64,000 bases of DNA from Burkholderia ubonensis subsp. mesacidophila (GCF_002097715.1 NZ_CP020737.1:992001-1056000); one strand, 5' to 3'. Shown: positions 43,915 through 55,368, numbered from the stretch's first letter. Notes: a model not told the origin generated them from the sequence alone. Program-made: numbers and translations.

Positions 43915-45225
43915 ATGTCCGACCTGTTTCAAGTCGAACCGCGCCGGCCGCTCGCCGAGGCGCTGCGGCCGAAGACGCTCGCCGAGGTGATCGGCCAGAC
44001 GCATTTGCTGGGCGAAGGCAAGCCGCTGCGGCTCGCGTTCGAATCGGGCAAGCCGCATTCGATGATCCTGTGGGGACCGCCCGGCGTCGGCAAGACCACG
44101 CTCGCGCGGCTCACCGCGCTCGCGTTCGACTGCGAGTTCATCGCGCTGTCAGCGGTGCTGGGCGGCGTGAAGGACATCCGCGAGGCGATGGAGCAGGCAA
44201 AGGAGACGCTGAACCGTACGGGCCGCCACACGATCCTGTTCGTCGACGAGATCCATCGTTTCAACAAAGGGCAGCAGGATGCGCTGCTGCCGTTCGTCGA
44301 GTCGGGGCTCGTGACCTTCATCGGCGCGACGACCGAGAACCCGAGCTTCGAGGTCAACTCGGCGCTGCTGTCGCGCGCGCAGGTCTACGTGCTGAAGTCG
44401 CTGACCGACGACGAAATGCGCCAGCTGCTCAAGCGTGCGCAGGAGATCACGCTCGAAGGGCTTGCGTTCGACGACAAGGCGGTCGATACGCTGGTCGGCT
44501 ACGCGGACGGCGATGCGCGGCGCTTCCTGAACCTGCTCGAGCAGGCGCAGACGGCGGCCTCGTCGGCCGGCGTGACGACGATCGACGCGGATTTCGTCAG
44601 CAGCGCGATGACGCTGAACGCGCGCCGCTTCGACAAGGGCGGTGACAACTTCTACGACCAGATCTCGGCGCTGCACAAGTCGGTGCGCGGCTCGAGCCCG
44701 GACGGCGCGCTGTACTGGTTCTGCCGGATGATCGACGGCGGCGCGGACCCGAAGTACCTCGCGCGGCGGATCGTGCGGATGGCGTGGGAGGATATCGGCC
44801 TCGCCGATCCGCGCGCGATGCAGATGGCGAACGACGCGGCCGAGACCTACGAGCGGCTCGGCTCGCCGGAAGGCGAGCTCGCGCTGGGCCAGGCCGTGAT
44901 CTATCTCGCGTGCGCGGCGAAGAGCAATGCGGGCTACAACGCGTTCAACCAGGCGATGGCGTTCGTGAAGCAGGACAAGTCGCGCGAGGTGCCCGTGCAC
45001 CTGCGCAACGCGCCGACCAAGCTGATGAAGGAGCTCGGCTACGGCCACGCATACCGCTACGCGCACGACGAGCCGAACGCGTACGCGGCCGGCGAGACGT
45101 ACCTGCCGGACGGGATGCGCGAGCCGCGCTGGTACAAGCCGGTGCCGCGCGGGCTCGAATCGAAGATCGCCGACAAGCTCGCGTGGCTGCGCGAGCTCGA
45201 CCGCGAGGCGGGCAAGAAGGACTAG
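43915..45225 (+). CDS. rarA: Replication-associated recombination protein RarA (MgsA)
   Basis: This 436-residue AAA+ ATPase related to clamp loaders acts at stalled replication forks. ATG 43915 has GAGCGAGGG 5-12 bases upstream; longer frames extend into the tandem repeat. Motifs are RPLAEALRPKTLAEVIGQTHLLGEGKPL, Walker A WGPPGVGKTTLARL, Walker B ILFVDEIHRFNKGQQDALL, the sensor segment TFIGATTENPSFEVNSALLSRAQVYVL, and the C-terminal DDPRAMQMAND-like and MKELGYGHAYRYAHDEPN blocks. It is followed by the convergent DUF2164 gene. Confidence 0.95.
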   Translation: MSDLFQVEPRRPLAEALRPKTLAEVIGQTHLLGEGKPLRLAFESGKPHSMILWGPPGVGKTTLARLTALAFDCEFIALSAVLGGVKDIREAMEQAKETLNRTGRHTILFVDEIHRFNKGQQDALLPFVESGLVTFIGATTENPSFEVNSALLSRAQVYVLKSLTDDEMRQLLKRAQEITLEGLAFDDKAVDTLVGYADGDARRFLNLLEQAQTAASSAGVTTIDADFVSSAMTLNARRFDKGGDNFYDQISALHKSVRGSSPDGALYWFCRMIDGGADPKYLARRIVRMAWEDIGLADPRAMQMANDAAETYERLGSPEGELALGQAVIYLACAAKSNAGYNAFNQAMAFVKQDKSREVPVHLRNAPTKLMKELGYGHAYRYAHDEPNAYAAGETYLPDGMREPRWYKPVPRGLESKIADKLAWLRELDREAGKKD

Positions 45226-45246
45226 CGCGCGAGCGGCCGGCCCGCG

Positions 45247-45513
45247 TCAGCGCTTGCGGCCCGGCTGCTTCTTCCAGTAGCCGAACGGCTCCTCGTGGCA
45301 TTCGATGTCCAGCTCGGCGATCCGCGCGTGCAGGCGTTGCTGCGCGTCGGCGATCGCGAGGTTGTAGATCGCCGGCGCGATCTCCTCGACGAAGAAATGC
45401 AGCAGCGCGCCGGCCTGGATGTTGCCGATCGGCTCATCCAGATTTTCTGTGAAATAACGTTGCAGCGACGCGATTGCGCGGTCGCGTACGTCCTTGTCCA
45501 GTTCGATGGCCAT
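45247..45513 (-). CDS. DUF2164 family protein
   Basis: This 88-residue protein starts at ATG 45513, MAIELDKDVRDRAIASLQRYFTENLDEPIGNIQAGALLHFFVEEIAPAIYNLAI. It is acidic and helical, and the ELDKDVRDRAIASLQRYF and IGNLQAG-like segments are the DUF2164 pattern. Function is unknown. It lies between the convergent rarA and the divergent serS, so it is transcribed alone. Confidence 0.82.
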   Translation of the reverse strand: MAIELDKDVRDRAIASLQRYFTENLDEPIGNIQAGALLHFFVEEIAPAIYNLAIADAQQRLHARIAELDIECHEEPFGYWKKQPGRKR

Positions 45514-45649
45514 CGGTTCCCGGGTCCCTTGTGTGGCGGTTTGCCGGCAGGCGACAGGCGGCCGGCAGACCGAGTCTGCCACGGCCGGCGGTGGCGTGTT
45601 CCGGCCTTGTCCATCCGGCCGATGCCGGCGCGGGCCCGCGGTGCGTTAG

Positions 45650-46987
<1,338 letters not shown>

Positions 46988-47118
46988 GATTGCCCCGCGA
47001 CCTGCTTCCGAAAGCCTCGCAAAAAAATTTGCAAAAAAGGCTTGATCGTTTCGAAGAGATCGTCTTATAATCTTTTCTTTCCCGGAAGCGACCAGCCGGG
47101 AAATGCAGTAAGAAGGAA

Positions 47119-47211
<93 letters not shown>

Positions 47212-47216
47212 ATACG

Positions 47217-47250
47217 AAACCCCTTGATCCGGAAGGATCAAGGGGTTTTT
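47217..47250 (+). terminator. Rho-independent terminator after tRNA-Ser(CGA)
   Basis: AAACCCCTTGATCC (47217-47230) pairs with GGATCAAGGGGTTT (47235-47248) around a GGAA loop, followed by T residues. It ends the tRNA transcript 8 bases after CCA. Confidence 0.92.
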
Positions 47251-47554
47251 CGTTTTTGCCGATCTGATCTCAAGGTACTCCTTCGCCGATCGGTGCATGC
47301 GCAGTCGGCTATCGAATTGCGCATCGTCTCGATTCGATCCCGCCCGGTTCTGTCTTCACCGATTCGAAATACGCTTCCCGTGGCTGTACGTCTCCGCTCG
47401 ACCTTGGTCGCACTCATTCGACCGAAAATGACGGTGGCGTACCGTCCCTGATCCGCTTGGTTATGGATGGATACTCCAAAGTGAAGACAGCGGGAACACG
47501 ACATGTTCTGCAGCTGTGTTTACGACGTTGGTCATTCAACATTTGAGGTTGTCG
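47251..47554. other. Intergenic stretch between tRNA-Ser and the DUF1311 paralogs
   Basis: In these 304 bases I see no gene. Composition falls below the surroundings here, from about 47380 on. No copy of the tRNA 3' end or other attachment-site-like repeat was noticed. GAGGTTGTCG at 47545-47554 provides a weak ribosome-binding site for the next gene. Confidence 0.4.
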
Positions 47555-48352
47555 ATGACGAGAAAAGCATTCAGGTTGATGCTGGTTATCGGGTTGCTTT
47601 TTCATGCGCTCGGTGCCGCTGCGCAGAGCACTTATCGCCTGACCGGTGTCGCGAGGATATACAGCGTCGGCTCGGCAGCGCAGCCGAACATCGAGCTGCC
47701 CGTCAATCCGGCCTATTCCAGCGTTCTCGCGTTGAGGGGGGATTCGTTTTATTTGAACTATGACGGATCGAATCCGGATGAGTGCGGTGTGAAAATAAAT
47801 AAGCAGGAGCCATTTTCGTTTGACTCGGCGCCGCTCGGGAATGCTCGGAAGCTGAATAAATTTCTGGAGGACAAGTTCCGTATCAATTCGGATGGCTGGA
47901 CGACGATGTACCTGCTGCAGGACGCGACATCGCCGAGTTGTACTGCGCTCCGCTTCGCGAGAATATATGCGTCGAATTCCGAGCTCGTCGTGCTGGATCA
48001 ACCCTTCATCTACGTGTTCACGCTCGAGAGGCATCGCTTCAGGGATGCGAGCAAGGGGTTCGATTGTGGAGCTGCGAAGTCTGATGTGGAGCATCTGATC
48101 TGCGGCGATCCACGACTGCGCAAGATGGATGCCGGTGTCAATGATGGATTTGTCCTGATGCAGAGGAAATATTCGAAGGAGATTTCCTATCAGGATTCGG
48201 TCCGGATGGATCAGATCAAATGGGTATCTGGCGTAAGAAACAAATGCACGACGGTGGATTGTCTGCTGAAGGCGTATTCGTCACGAATCAGCTATATCAG
48301 GGGCAAGGTGTCGGACAGTTACCCGTCGTATCCGAACGACGAGAACGATTGA
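47555..48352 (+). CDS. Secreted DUF1311/LprI-like protein (first of two paralogs)
   Basis: This 265-residue protein starts at ATG 47555. A signal peptide (TRKAFRLMLVIGLLFHALGAAAQS) directs export. Residues 27-165 form an unfamiliar domain (YRLTGVARIYSVGSAAQPN, DECGVKINKQEPF). The C-terminal 90 residues resemble the LprI/DUF1311 lysozyme-inhibitor-like fold: FDCGAAKSDVEHLICGDPRLRKMDAGVNDGFVLMQ, then VSGVRNKCTTVDCLLKAYSSRISYI, with cysteines positioned for disulfides. Base composition is lower in GC than the flanking core genes. It is followed by a close paralog after 136 bp. Confidence 0.75.
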   Translation: MTRKAFRLMLVIGLLFHALGAAAQSTYRLTGVARIYSVGSAAQPNIELPVNPAYSSVLALRGDSFYLNYDGSNPDECGVKINKQEPFSFDSAPLGNARKLNKFLEDKFRINSDGWTTMYLLQDATSPSCTALRFARIYASNSELVVLDQPFIYVFTLERHRFRDASKGFDCGAAKSDVEHLICGDPRLRKMDAGVNDGFVLMQRKYSKEISYQDSVRMDQIKWVSGVRNKCTTVDCLLKAYSSRISYIRGKVSDSYPSYPNDEND

Positions 48353-48488
48353 GTCACATCTGCTCGATCGGCGGGAGCGTGTCGCGCTGCACGCCAACCC
48401 TGAGCGTCCCCTTCGGCCCGTGTGACGCTCCGATCTGGCAAGAGAGTAGGGATGTTTATAATTCGAGGCGCTGAGTCACGTGGTCGGG

Positions 48489-49295
48489 ATGATGAAAGAA
48501 TTCAAGCGCTTTGCAGTATTGATGATTCTGGTGTTTTCGTTGTCGGGCATCGCTTTGGCGCAAGATCGATACCTGATGACCGGAGCCGTTCCATTCGAAA
48601 AAACGAAGGATGCTCATGCACTCCCATTTCCTGCGAATCCGATTGATTCGAGCGTGCTGACTCCAGGCGATGGCGCCGTGACGCTTCGGTATGGTGGGCA
48701 CGAATGCTCGGTCAAGATTCAGAGGCGGATGAATTTCTATTTCGATCCGGTCATTGCACGCGCCTTTGGGTCGCTTGATGCATTCGAGGCATTCCTGAGC
48801 GATAAATTTCATATGAATCGCAAGCCTATGAATGAAATTTATCTGCTTGGAGATGCGAATATGCCGCTTTGCTCGGGATTGCGATTCGCGACGATTTACA
48901 AATCCGCGGACGATCTCGTGCTGGCGAGCGGATCGTGGATGTATGCGTTTCGACGCGAGACGCATCCTCCCATGAACGCGGAAAAGAGCTTTGATTGCTC
49001 GAAGGCCCGGGCGAATGTCGAGCGTCTTGTTTGCGCCAATCCTGATCTCGTGAAGCTTGATGAGATGGTGAACCGTGGATTTGTCGCGATGCAGCTGGTC
49101 GAATCGAAGGAAATTTCGTATCAGGATCCGGTCAGGCAAGACCAGATCATCTGGATCAGAAACGTCAGGAACAAGTGCGTGAGCAGCACTTGCCTTAATG
49201 ACGCATACCGTGCGCGAGTTCAATATATCAAGGGCCGGATATCCAGTGCCTACCCGTCTTATCCGGAAAAAGAGCCCGAGCAGGACGGCGATTGA
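48489..49295 (+). CDS. Secreted DUF1311/LprI-like protein (second paralog)
   Basis: This 268-residue protein is arranged like the preceding gene: a signal peptide (KEFKRFAVLMILVFSLSGIALAQ), a middle domain (YLMTGAVPFEK, HECSVKIQRR) and a C-terminal DUF1311-like domain. Conserved blocks are FDCSKARANVERLVCANPDLVKLDEMVNRGFVAMQ and RNVRNKCVSSTCLNDAYRARVQYIKGRIS. The two proteins share the ATIY/ARIY and KEISYQD segments. ATG 48489 or 48492 may be used. A tandem duplication in an AT-richer accessory patch beside tRNA-Ser is the likely history. Ligand or target is unknown; lysozyme inhibition is only a family analogy. Confidence 0.75.
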   Translation: MMKEFKRFAVLMILVFSLSGIALAQDRYLMTGAVPFEKTKDAHALPFPANPIDSSVLTPGDGAVTLRYGGHECSVKIQRRMNFYFDPVIARAFGSLDAFEAFLSDKFHMNRKPMNEIYLLGDANMPLCSGLRFATIYKSADDLVLASGSWMYAFRRETHPPMNAEKSFDCSKARANVERLVCANPDLVKLDEMVNRGFVAMQLVESKEISYQDPVRQDQIIWIRNVRNKCVSSTCLNDAYRARVQYIKGRISSAYPSYPEKEPEQDGD

Positions 49296-49589
49296 TCGAG
49301 GGTAAAAGGATCGCCCGGCTGCAGATGTCGGCGATATCTTTTGGGCCGGCGATGTGGCTCGGCACGCGCTGGCCTGCGGCAAACGCAGTCGATTCGCAGC
49401 CGCCCGCCACCCAGCCGATGCGGCAGCCAGTCGCTCGCCGTCCGTCCTCTTGCATGCAACACAGTTCGCGCCTCATGCGGGCCAATCGCTTTCGTCTGCT
49501 TTAAGCCCTGAGCTTGCCCGCCGTTAACAGGTTTCGACAAATAGGCGTCCGTGCCGCGACGCCACCTTCCCCCGTCGATCCAAGGTCCC

Positions 49590-51131
49590 ATGAAGCTGAG
49601 CTACAAGATTCCCCTCGCGTTCGCTGTCGCGCTATTGCTGATGTTCTCCGGCGCGCTGTACGGCATTCACATCCTCAATCGCTCGATCGACACGTTCACG
49701 AACGACGTGCAGACGAACGTCGCCAACGAGCGGCTCGTTTCGGCGACACTCGTGCAGTTCAAGCTGCAGGTCCAGGAGTGGAAGGACACGCTGCTGCGCG
49801 GCAAGCAATCCGACAAGCTCGACAAATACTGGAGCGCGTTCCAGACGCGCGAGCGCGCGGTCGACGCGCTCGCTGCGCAGCTCGACAAGCAACTGCCGGC
49901 CGGCGAAAGCCGCACGCTCGTCGAGCAGTTCATGCGCGCGCACGCGACGATGGGCGACGGCTACCGGCGCGGCTTCGACGCCTTCAAGGCCGCCGGCTTC
50001 GATCCGACGGCCGGCGACGCGGCGGTCGCGGGCGTCGACCGCGAGCCGGCCGAACTGCTCGAACGGGCCGCGAAAACGATCGCCGACGAGAGCGCGACGG
50101 TGTCCGATCGCGCAGGGCGCGAAGCGCAGCATGCGACGACCGCGAGCATCGTGCTGATGCTGGTCGTGCTGGTCGTCGCGATGATCGGTGCGTTCCTGTT
50201 CAGCCGCGCGATCCTGCGGCCGCTCGACGCGGCGGTCGCATGCGCGAAGGCGGTCGCCGACGGCGACCTGACGCGCGAATTCTCCGTGACCGGCCGCGAC
50301 GAGATCGCCGACCTGCTGCGCGCGTTGCAGACGATGCAGGCAGGCCTGTCGGGCGTCGTGCTCGAGGTGCGCGCGCACGCCGAGTCGGTCGCGACCGCGA
50401 GCGCGCAGATCGCGTCGGGCAATCACGACCTGTCCGCGCGCACCGAGGCGCAGGCGGCGTCGCTCGAGGAAACCGCGGCGAGCATGGAGCAGCTGACGGG
50501 CGCCGTGCGGCAATCGGCTGACCATGCGCAGCACGCGGCGCAGCTCGCGAACGAGGCGTCCGACATCGCGTCGGCAGGCGGCGGCGTGATGGCGCAGGCA
50601 GTCGAGACGATGAGCGGCATCGCCGACAGCTCGGCGAAGGTCGGCGAGATCATTTCGGTGATCGACGGGATCGCGTTCCAGACCAACATCCTCGCGCTGA
50701 ACGCCGCCGTCGAGGCCGCGCGGGCGGGCGAGCAGGGGCGCGGGTTCGCGGTCGTCGCGTCCGAAGTGCGCACGCTCGCGCAGCGCAGCGCCGCCGCGGC
50801 GAAGGAAATCAAGACGCTGATCGATCAGTCGACGCAGCGCGTCGACGCCGGCGCGGCGCTGATCGGCCGCGCGGGCGAATCGATTCGCGAGATCGTCGGT
50901 GCGGTGGAACGGGTCACGACGATCGTCGGCGAGATTTCGTCGGCGTCGCAGGAGCAGAGCGGGGGCATCAACCAGGTCAACATCGCGGTCACGCAGATGG
51001 ACGACGCAACGCAGCGCAACGCGGCGCTCGTGGAGCAGGCGTCGGCCGCAACGCAGGCGCTTGCCGAGCAGGCGGGGGCGCTGCGGCATGCGGTGGCGGT
51101 ATTCAAGCTGCCGGAAACGGCGACGGTCTGA
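49590..51131 (+). CDS. Methyl-accepting chemotaxis protein
   Basis: This 513-residue chemoreceptor starts at ATG 49590. An N-terminal membrane helix ([24 protein letters not shown]) and a second at about residues 185-205 ([23 protein letters not shown]) flank a periplasmic domain of about 160 residues. A HAMP domain ([22 protein letters not shown]) follows. The cytoplasmic signalling coiled coil has the hairpin tip [44 protein letters not shown]. It would control flagellar motion through CheA/CheW. The ligand is unknown. No CheB/CheR-binding pentapeptide is seen at the C-terminus (LPETATV). Confidence 0.93.
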   Translation: MKLSYKIPLAFAVALLLMFSGALYGIHILNRSIDTFTNDVQTNVANERLVSATLVQFKLQVQEWKDTLLRGKQSDKLDKYWSAFQTRERAVDALAAQLDKQLPAGESRTLVEQFMRAHATMGDGYRRGFDAFKAAGFDPTAGDAAVAGVDREPAELLERAAKTIADESATVSDRAGREAQHATTASIVLMLVVLVVAMIGAFLFSRAILRPLDAAVACAKAVADGDLTREFSVTGRDEIADLLRALQTMQAGLSGVVLEVRAHAESVATASAQIASGNHDLSARTEAQAASLEETAASMEQLTGAVRQSADHAQHAAQLANEASDIASAGGGVMAQAVETMSGIADSSAKVGEIISVIDGIAFQTNILALNAAVEAARAGEQGRGFAVVASEVRTLAQRSAAAAKEIKTLIDQSTQRVDAGAALIGRAGESIREIVGAVERVTTIVGEISSASQEQSGGINQVNIAVTQMDDATQRNAALVEQASAATQALAEQAGALRHAVAVFKLPETATV

Positions 51132-51174
51132 GCAAGCGGTCGCTCCGTCGCGCGCAACGCGTCGACGGAGGCGC

Positions 51175-52335
51175 TCAAGTGGCTGCGCCGTACTGCGCGA
51201 GCACCTTCTCCCGGATTGACGGCTTGATGTTCGATTGCGCCATGTTGCCGCCGTAATGCGCGACGACGCGGGGGTTCATCACGCGATACCAGAGCGGCGG
51301 GACATAGGCGAGCAGGATCATCGTCGCGTAGCCGGCCGGCAGTTGCGGCGAATCGCCGAAGTGGCGCAGCGCCTGGTACGAGCGCGTCGGATTCGCGTGA
51401 TGGTCGGCGTGCCGCTGCAACTGATACAGGAACAGGTTCGTCACGACGTGATTGCTGTTCCATGAATGCTGCGGCGTGCAGCGCTCGTAGCGGCCGCTGG
51501 GCAGCTTCGCGCGCCCGAGCCCGTAATGCTCGACATAGTTCACGACTTCGAGCAGCGACGCGCCGTACACCGCCTGGATCAGCAGGAACGGGATCACCGC
51601 CTTGCCGGCCAGCGCGATCGCGATGCCCCACACGACGACGGTCATCGCCCACGCATGCAGCACTTCGTTGCGCCAGGTCCACGGCGACTTCCCGAGTCGT
51701 GCGAGGCGCGTGCGCTCCAGATGCCACGCGGAGCGGATGCTGCCGATCACGGTGCGCGGCAGGAACGCCCAGAACGATTCGCCGTAGCGCGCGCTCGCCG
51801 GATCCTCGGCGGTCGCGACCCGGACATGATGGCCGCGATTGTGTTCGACGAAGAAATGCCCGTATGCGACCGGCGCGAGCGTGATCTTCGCGAGCCAGCG
51901 CTCGAAGCGGCTGGTCTTGTGGCCGAGCTCGTGCGCGGTGTTGATCGAGATGCCGGTGGCCGCGCCGACCGACAGCGCGAAGCCGACGTAGTCGTACCAC
52001 GCGAGCGTGTGCGTGCCGACGATCCAGACGCCCACGAAGAACGCGACGTATTCGACAAGCGTCGCGAGGTAGACGATGAGCCGGTAGTAGCGGTCCTTTT
52101 CGAGGCGGGACACGACGTCTTCGGGGGGATTGTCGCGATCGTCGCCGATCAGCGTATCGAGGACCGGGATCACGCCGAACGCGAACAGCGGCCCGAACCA
52201 CCAGAACACATGGATGCCCGTCGACAGCGCAAGCTGGGCGGCGAGGATCGGCAGCGTGATCGTCAGCGCGCCGAGCAGCCACAGGTAACGCTTGCCATCC
52301 GACCAGCCCGCGGCCGATCCGTCGGTCGTTGCCAT
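51175..52335 (-). CDS. Alkane 1-monooxygenase (AlkB family)
   Basis: This 386-residue integral-membrane di-iron hydroxylase starts at ATG 52335. The histidine boxes are present: HELGHK, HNRGHH and LQRHADHH, with the NYVEHYGL motif in between. About six helices alternate with them (first: YLWLLGALTITLPILAAQLAL). AlkB enzymes oxidise the terminal carbon of medium-chain alkanes with electrons from rubredoxin. No rubredoxin or reductase gene is nearby, so those must lie elsewhere. It is convergent with the chemoreceptor gene. Confidence 0.92.
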   Translation of the reverse strand: MATTDGSAAGWSDGKRYLWLLGALTITLPILAAQLALSTGIHVFWWFGPLFAFGVIPVLDTLIGDDRDNPPEDVVSRLEKDRYYRLIVYLATLVEYVAFFVGVWIVGTHTLAWYDYVGFALSVGAATGISINTAHELGHKTSRFERWLAKITLAPVAYGHFFVEHNRGHHVRVATAEDPASARYGESFWAFLPRTVIGSIRSAWHLERTRLARLGKSPWTWRNEVLHAWAMTVVVWGIAIALAGKAVIPFLLIQAVYGASLLEVVNYVEHYGLGRAKLPSGRYERCTPQHSWNSNHVVTNLFLYQLQRHADHHANPTRSYQALRHFGDSPQLPAGYATMILLAYVPPLWYRVMNPRVVAHYGGNMAQSNIKPSIREKVLAQYGAAT

Positions 52336-52988
52336 CGTCTCCCTCCCTGTTTGAATCCGCTCGTTGGTCCGCGCCGCATGGGCATGCGCAGCACCGGGTC
52401 GTGGCCCGGTTCTGCCTGTTATACGACTCGTGCGCGCATTTTTCCAAACCCCCACGCTAGGCAGGATGCTCCAAACGGCGGGACCCCGCCGGCGCATCCG
52501 GGGACGGGAGGCTGCGCACCGATTGAAACGGGCGGGCAGGTCGCGCGTGACGCCGGCGGGGCCGCGTGATCGTCAGACGAAAACGCGACGGCGTCGGGCG
52601 CGCACGGCGCTTACGGGGCGCGCAACAAATGTTGCGGCGCAATAAAAATCTTCGATGCAAGGAGGGTTTCGTTTGATTTCGGGTCGCCGCCGCGACGCGC
52701 CGGCAGCGTCGCAGCGACGGCTTGCATGCCGATCCGCGCGCGTTTCGTCCCGTCCGTCAAGGTGGCGCGCCAGGTGCGGCCGAACGGCGAGCCGGCGGCC
52801 GTCGTGCGCAGTCGGGCGCGCACCGGCGATGCTGCACCTGCACAGCGGCGTGCGCGCGGCGGCGCCGGAGGGTGTCTGCAACGCCTGTTGCCTTTCAATT
52901 TGCGCCGGCATTTGAAAATAACGATTTGACTCATGCCCCGCTTTCAGATGAAGCTTATAGCTTGCTGTCCGAAGGGGGCTGTGCCTGC
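52336..52988. other. Long intergenic region between alkB and the GNAT gene
   Basis: These 653 bases hold no gene with family resemblance; short frames are shadows. On the alkB side, CATCGTCTCCCTCCC gives the alkB ribosome-binding site on the minus strand. At 52622-52635 GCAACA-AA-TGTTGC is a perfect inverted repeat that could be an operator. It is followed by AATAAAAATCTTCGATGCAAGGAGG (52640-52664). The stretch 52905-52960 before the GNAT gene is AT-richer (TTGAAAATAACGATTTGACTC) and may contain its promoter. Confidence 0.4.
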
Positions 52989-53501
52989 ATGAGTTCGATC
53001 TTGACCGTTCGTCGTATCGCTGCCGACCAGGGCAACGTGTATCGCGAACTCCGCGCCGCGTCGCTGCGCGAGCCCTACGCACCCGGCGAAGCGCCGGAGG
53101 CCGAATTGCTGAACGTCGATGCCGACGCGGCGGCGGCCATTGCCGCGCAGCGCGCGACGTCCGATGAGTCGACGACGTTCCTGCTGTACACGGAAGGTCA
53201 TCCGGCCGGCATGATCGGCGCGTATTTCGACAGCACGCCCGAGCGCCGCGCGTTCGTGAGCGAGCTGTGGGTCGCGCATGCGGTCCGTCACCTGCGCGGC
53301 GGGCTGCTGCTCGTCGACACCGCGAGCGCGTGGCTTGCCGAGCGCGGCGCGCAGGAAATCTATGCATGGATCGCCGACGCGAACCGCAACGCGATCCGCT
53401 TCTACGAGCGTGCAGGCTTCGGCAACACCGGCGAGCATGCGCCGATCGCGCGGATGCCGGGCGCGATGAAAACGCTGTTCGTGTCGCAGGCGACGCACTG
53501 A
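52989..53501 (+). CDS. GNAT-family N-acetyltransferase
   Basis: This 170-residue protein starts at ATG 52989 (SSILTVRRIAADQGNVYRELRAASLRE). The fold segments include TFLLYTEGHPAGMIGAYF (strands 2-4), VSELWVAHAVRHLRGGLLLVDTASAWLAERGA (strand 4 and the acetyl-CoA pyrophosphate loop region) and IYAWIADANRNAIRFYERAGFGNTG, the canonical strand-helix before the end. In the acetyl-CoA loop the usual R/Q-x-x-G-x-G/A pattern appears as RHLRGG. Substrate is unknown. It is transcribed alone, ahead of minC. Confidence 0.82.
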   Translation: MSSILTVRRIAADQGNVYRELRAASLREPYAPGEAPEAELLNVDADAAAAIAAQRATSDESTTFLLYTEGHPAGMIGAYFDSTPERRAFVSELWVAHAVRHLRGGLLLVDTASAWLAERGAQEIYAWIADANRNAIRFYERAGFGNTGEHAPIARMPGAMKTLFVSQATH

Positions 53502-53731
53502 ACGACGGGCCGCGTCTGCGGCCCGGGCCCGGCGGTCTCCGTCCGGCGCGCACGATTGCCGCCCGCCGTCAATTCGCGCGCACCGCCGCGCTTTCCTTAC
53601 CGCATGGGCCGCGGTGGCCCGACACCCGATTCCCGACACCAGTGGCGCGACGCCTGTTGCACGACGCCCAAAAATAATGGCTGGTCGCGTGGACGCCTGT
53701 AAAATACGCAAAAATTTTTTGCAGAGTGTCC

Positions 53732-54493
53732 ATGTCGCTTAAAAAATCGCCATTCTTCGAACTGCGCAGCGGCTCGGTCGATACGTTGCTGTTCACCGTG
53801 AAGACGACCGATCTCGATGCGTTGCGCACCGAGCTGGTCAAGCGCTTCGAGGCGACTCCCGAGTTTTTTGCCGACGACGTCGTCGCGATCGACGTCCGCC
53901 GTCTCGCGGAAGGCGAGCGCGTGGCGCTGGGTGACATCCGCCAGATGCTCAACGACGTGCGGATGCGCCCGGTGGGCGTCGTCGCGCTGGCGTCGCAGGG
54001 CTGGGCGGGCGAGGCGGGCCTGCCGCTGCTCGAGGCGCGCGACCGTCGCGTGCCGTCGGCGAAGGGAGCGGGCGACACGGACGCTGCGCCTGCCGTCGAG
54101 GCGGCGGCCGCTCCGGCCGCTGCACCCGAGCCGGCACCGGCGCAGCCGCAGGCCGGCGGCCAGGCGCTCGTGATCGACCGGCCGTTGCGCTCGGGGCAGC
54201 AGGTTTACGCGAAAGGAGACCTCGTGGTGCTCGCGCCGGTCAGTCACGGCGCCGAGATCATTGCGGAAGGCAATATCCACATCTACGCGCCGTTGCGCGG
54301 CCGCGCGTTGGCGGGCGTGCACGGCAATCACGACGCGCGCATTTTCTGCACGTGTCTGGAGCCGGAACTGATTTCGATTGCGGGTATCTATCGAACGACT
54401 GAGAACCCGCTGCCTGCCGACGTGCTGGGCAAAGCGGTTCAGATCCGGCTCGAAGAGGAAAAATTGATGATCGAACCGCTGCGCCTGACGTGA
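53732..54493 (+). CDS. minC: Septum-site inhibitor MinC
   Basis: This 253-residue protein inhibits FtsZ assembly away from midcell. It starts at ATG 53732, [27 protein letters not shown]. The N-terminal domain (1-105) binds FtsZ; an Ala/Pro/Glu-rich linker (about 115-150) follows; the C-terminal beta-helix domain (about 150-253) is seen in [54 protein letters not shown]. It is the first gene of minCDE. GCAAAAATTTTTTGC near 53708-53722 is a near-perfect palindrome in its promoter region. Confidence 0.95.
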   Translation: MSLKKSPFFELRSGSVDTLLFTVKTTDLDALRTELVKRFEATPEFFADDVVAIDVRRLAEGERVALGDIRQMLNDVRMRPVGVVALASQGWAGEAGLPLLEARDRRVPSAKGAGDTDAAPAVEAAAAPAAAPEPAPAQPQAGGQALVIDRPLRSGQQVYAKGDLVVLAPVSHGAEIIAEGNIHIYAPLRGRALAGVHGNHDARIFCTCLEPELISIAGIYRTTENPLPADVLGKAVQIRLEEEKLMIEPLRLT

Positions 54494-54552
54494 AGCACGC
54501 GGCGCACGCCGGATCGATCGGCTCTCATTGACGAACACAGGGTATAGGGTAA

Positions 54553-55368
54553 ATGGCAAAAATCATCGTGGTGACTTCCGGCAAGGGCGGCGTGGGCAAG
54601 ACGACGACGAGCGCGAGCTTCGCGTCCGGCATCGCGCTGCGTGGCCACAAGACAGCCGTGATCGACTTCGACGTCGGCCTGCGTAACCTCGATCTCATCA
54701 TGGGTTGCGAGCGTCGCGTCGTGTACGACCTCGTGAACGTGATCCAGGGCGAAGCGAACCTGAACCAGGCGCTGATCAAGGACAAGAAGTGCGAGAACCT
54801 GTTCATCCTGCCGGCGTCGCAGACCCGCGACAAGGATGCGCTGACGCGCGACGGCGTCGAGAAGGTGCTGAACGACCTGGCCGCGATGGATTTCGAGTAC
54901 ATCATCTGCGATTCGCCGGCGGGCATCGAGGCCGGCGCGCTGCACGCGATGTACTTCGCGGATGAAGCGCTGATCGTCACGAACCCGGAAGTGTCGTCGG
55001 TGCGCGACTCGGACCGCATTCTCGGCATCCTGTCGTCAAAGACCAAGCGCGCGACCGAAGGCAAGGATCCGATCAAGGAGCACCTGCTGATCACCCGCTA
55101 CAGCCCGAAGCGCGTCAACGAAGGTGAGATGCTGTCGCTCGAGGACATCAGCGAGATCCTGCGCATCAAGCTGATCGGTGTGGTGCCGGAGTCGGAAGCG
55201 GTGCTGCACGCGTCGAACCAGGGCCTGCCGGCCGTGCACCTCGACGGCACCGACGTCGCCGAGGCGTACAAGGATATCGTCGGGCGCTTCCTCGGCGAGG
55301 ACAAGCCGCTGCGCTTCACCGAGTACCAGAAGCCGGGCCTGCTGCAGCGCCTCTTCGGCAGCAAGTAA
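54553..55368 (+). CDS. minD: Septum-site ATPase MinD
   Basis: This 271-residue ParA-type ATPase has the deviant Walker A GKGGVGKTTTSASFASGIAL, the VIDFDVGLRNLDLIMGCERRVVYDLVN block and CDSPAGIE. The C-terminal amphipathic membrane-targeting helix (LLQRLFGSK) is present. MinD oscillates with MinE and recruits MinC to the membrane. It begins 60 bp after minC and ends 12 bp before minE. Confidence 0.97.
   Translation: MAKIIVVTSGKGGVGKTTTSASFASGIALRGHKTAVIDFDVGLRNLDLIMGCERRVVYDLVNVIQGEANLNQALIKDKKCENLFILPASQTRDKDALTRDGVEKVLNDLAAMDFEYIICDSPAGIEAGALHAMYFADEALIVTNPEVSSVRDSDRILGILSSKTKRATEGKDPIKEHLLITRYSPKRVNEGEMLSLEDISEILRIKLIGVVPESEAVLHASNQGLPAVHLDGTDVAEAYKDIVGRFLGEDKPLRFTEYQKPGLLQRLFGSK

Noticed and set aside
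52655..52988. Small genes between alkB and the GNAT gene
   Set aside because: Frames start without ribosome-binding sites and consist of arginine-rich shadow sequence.
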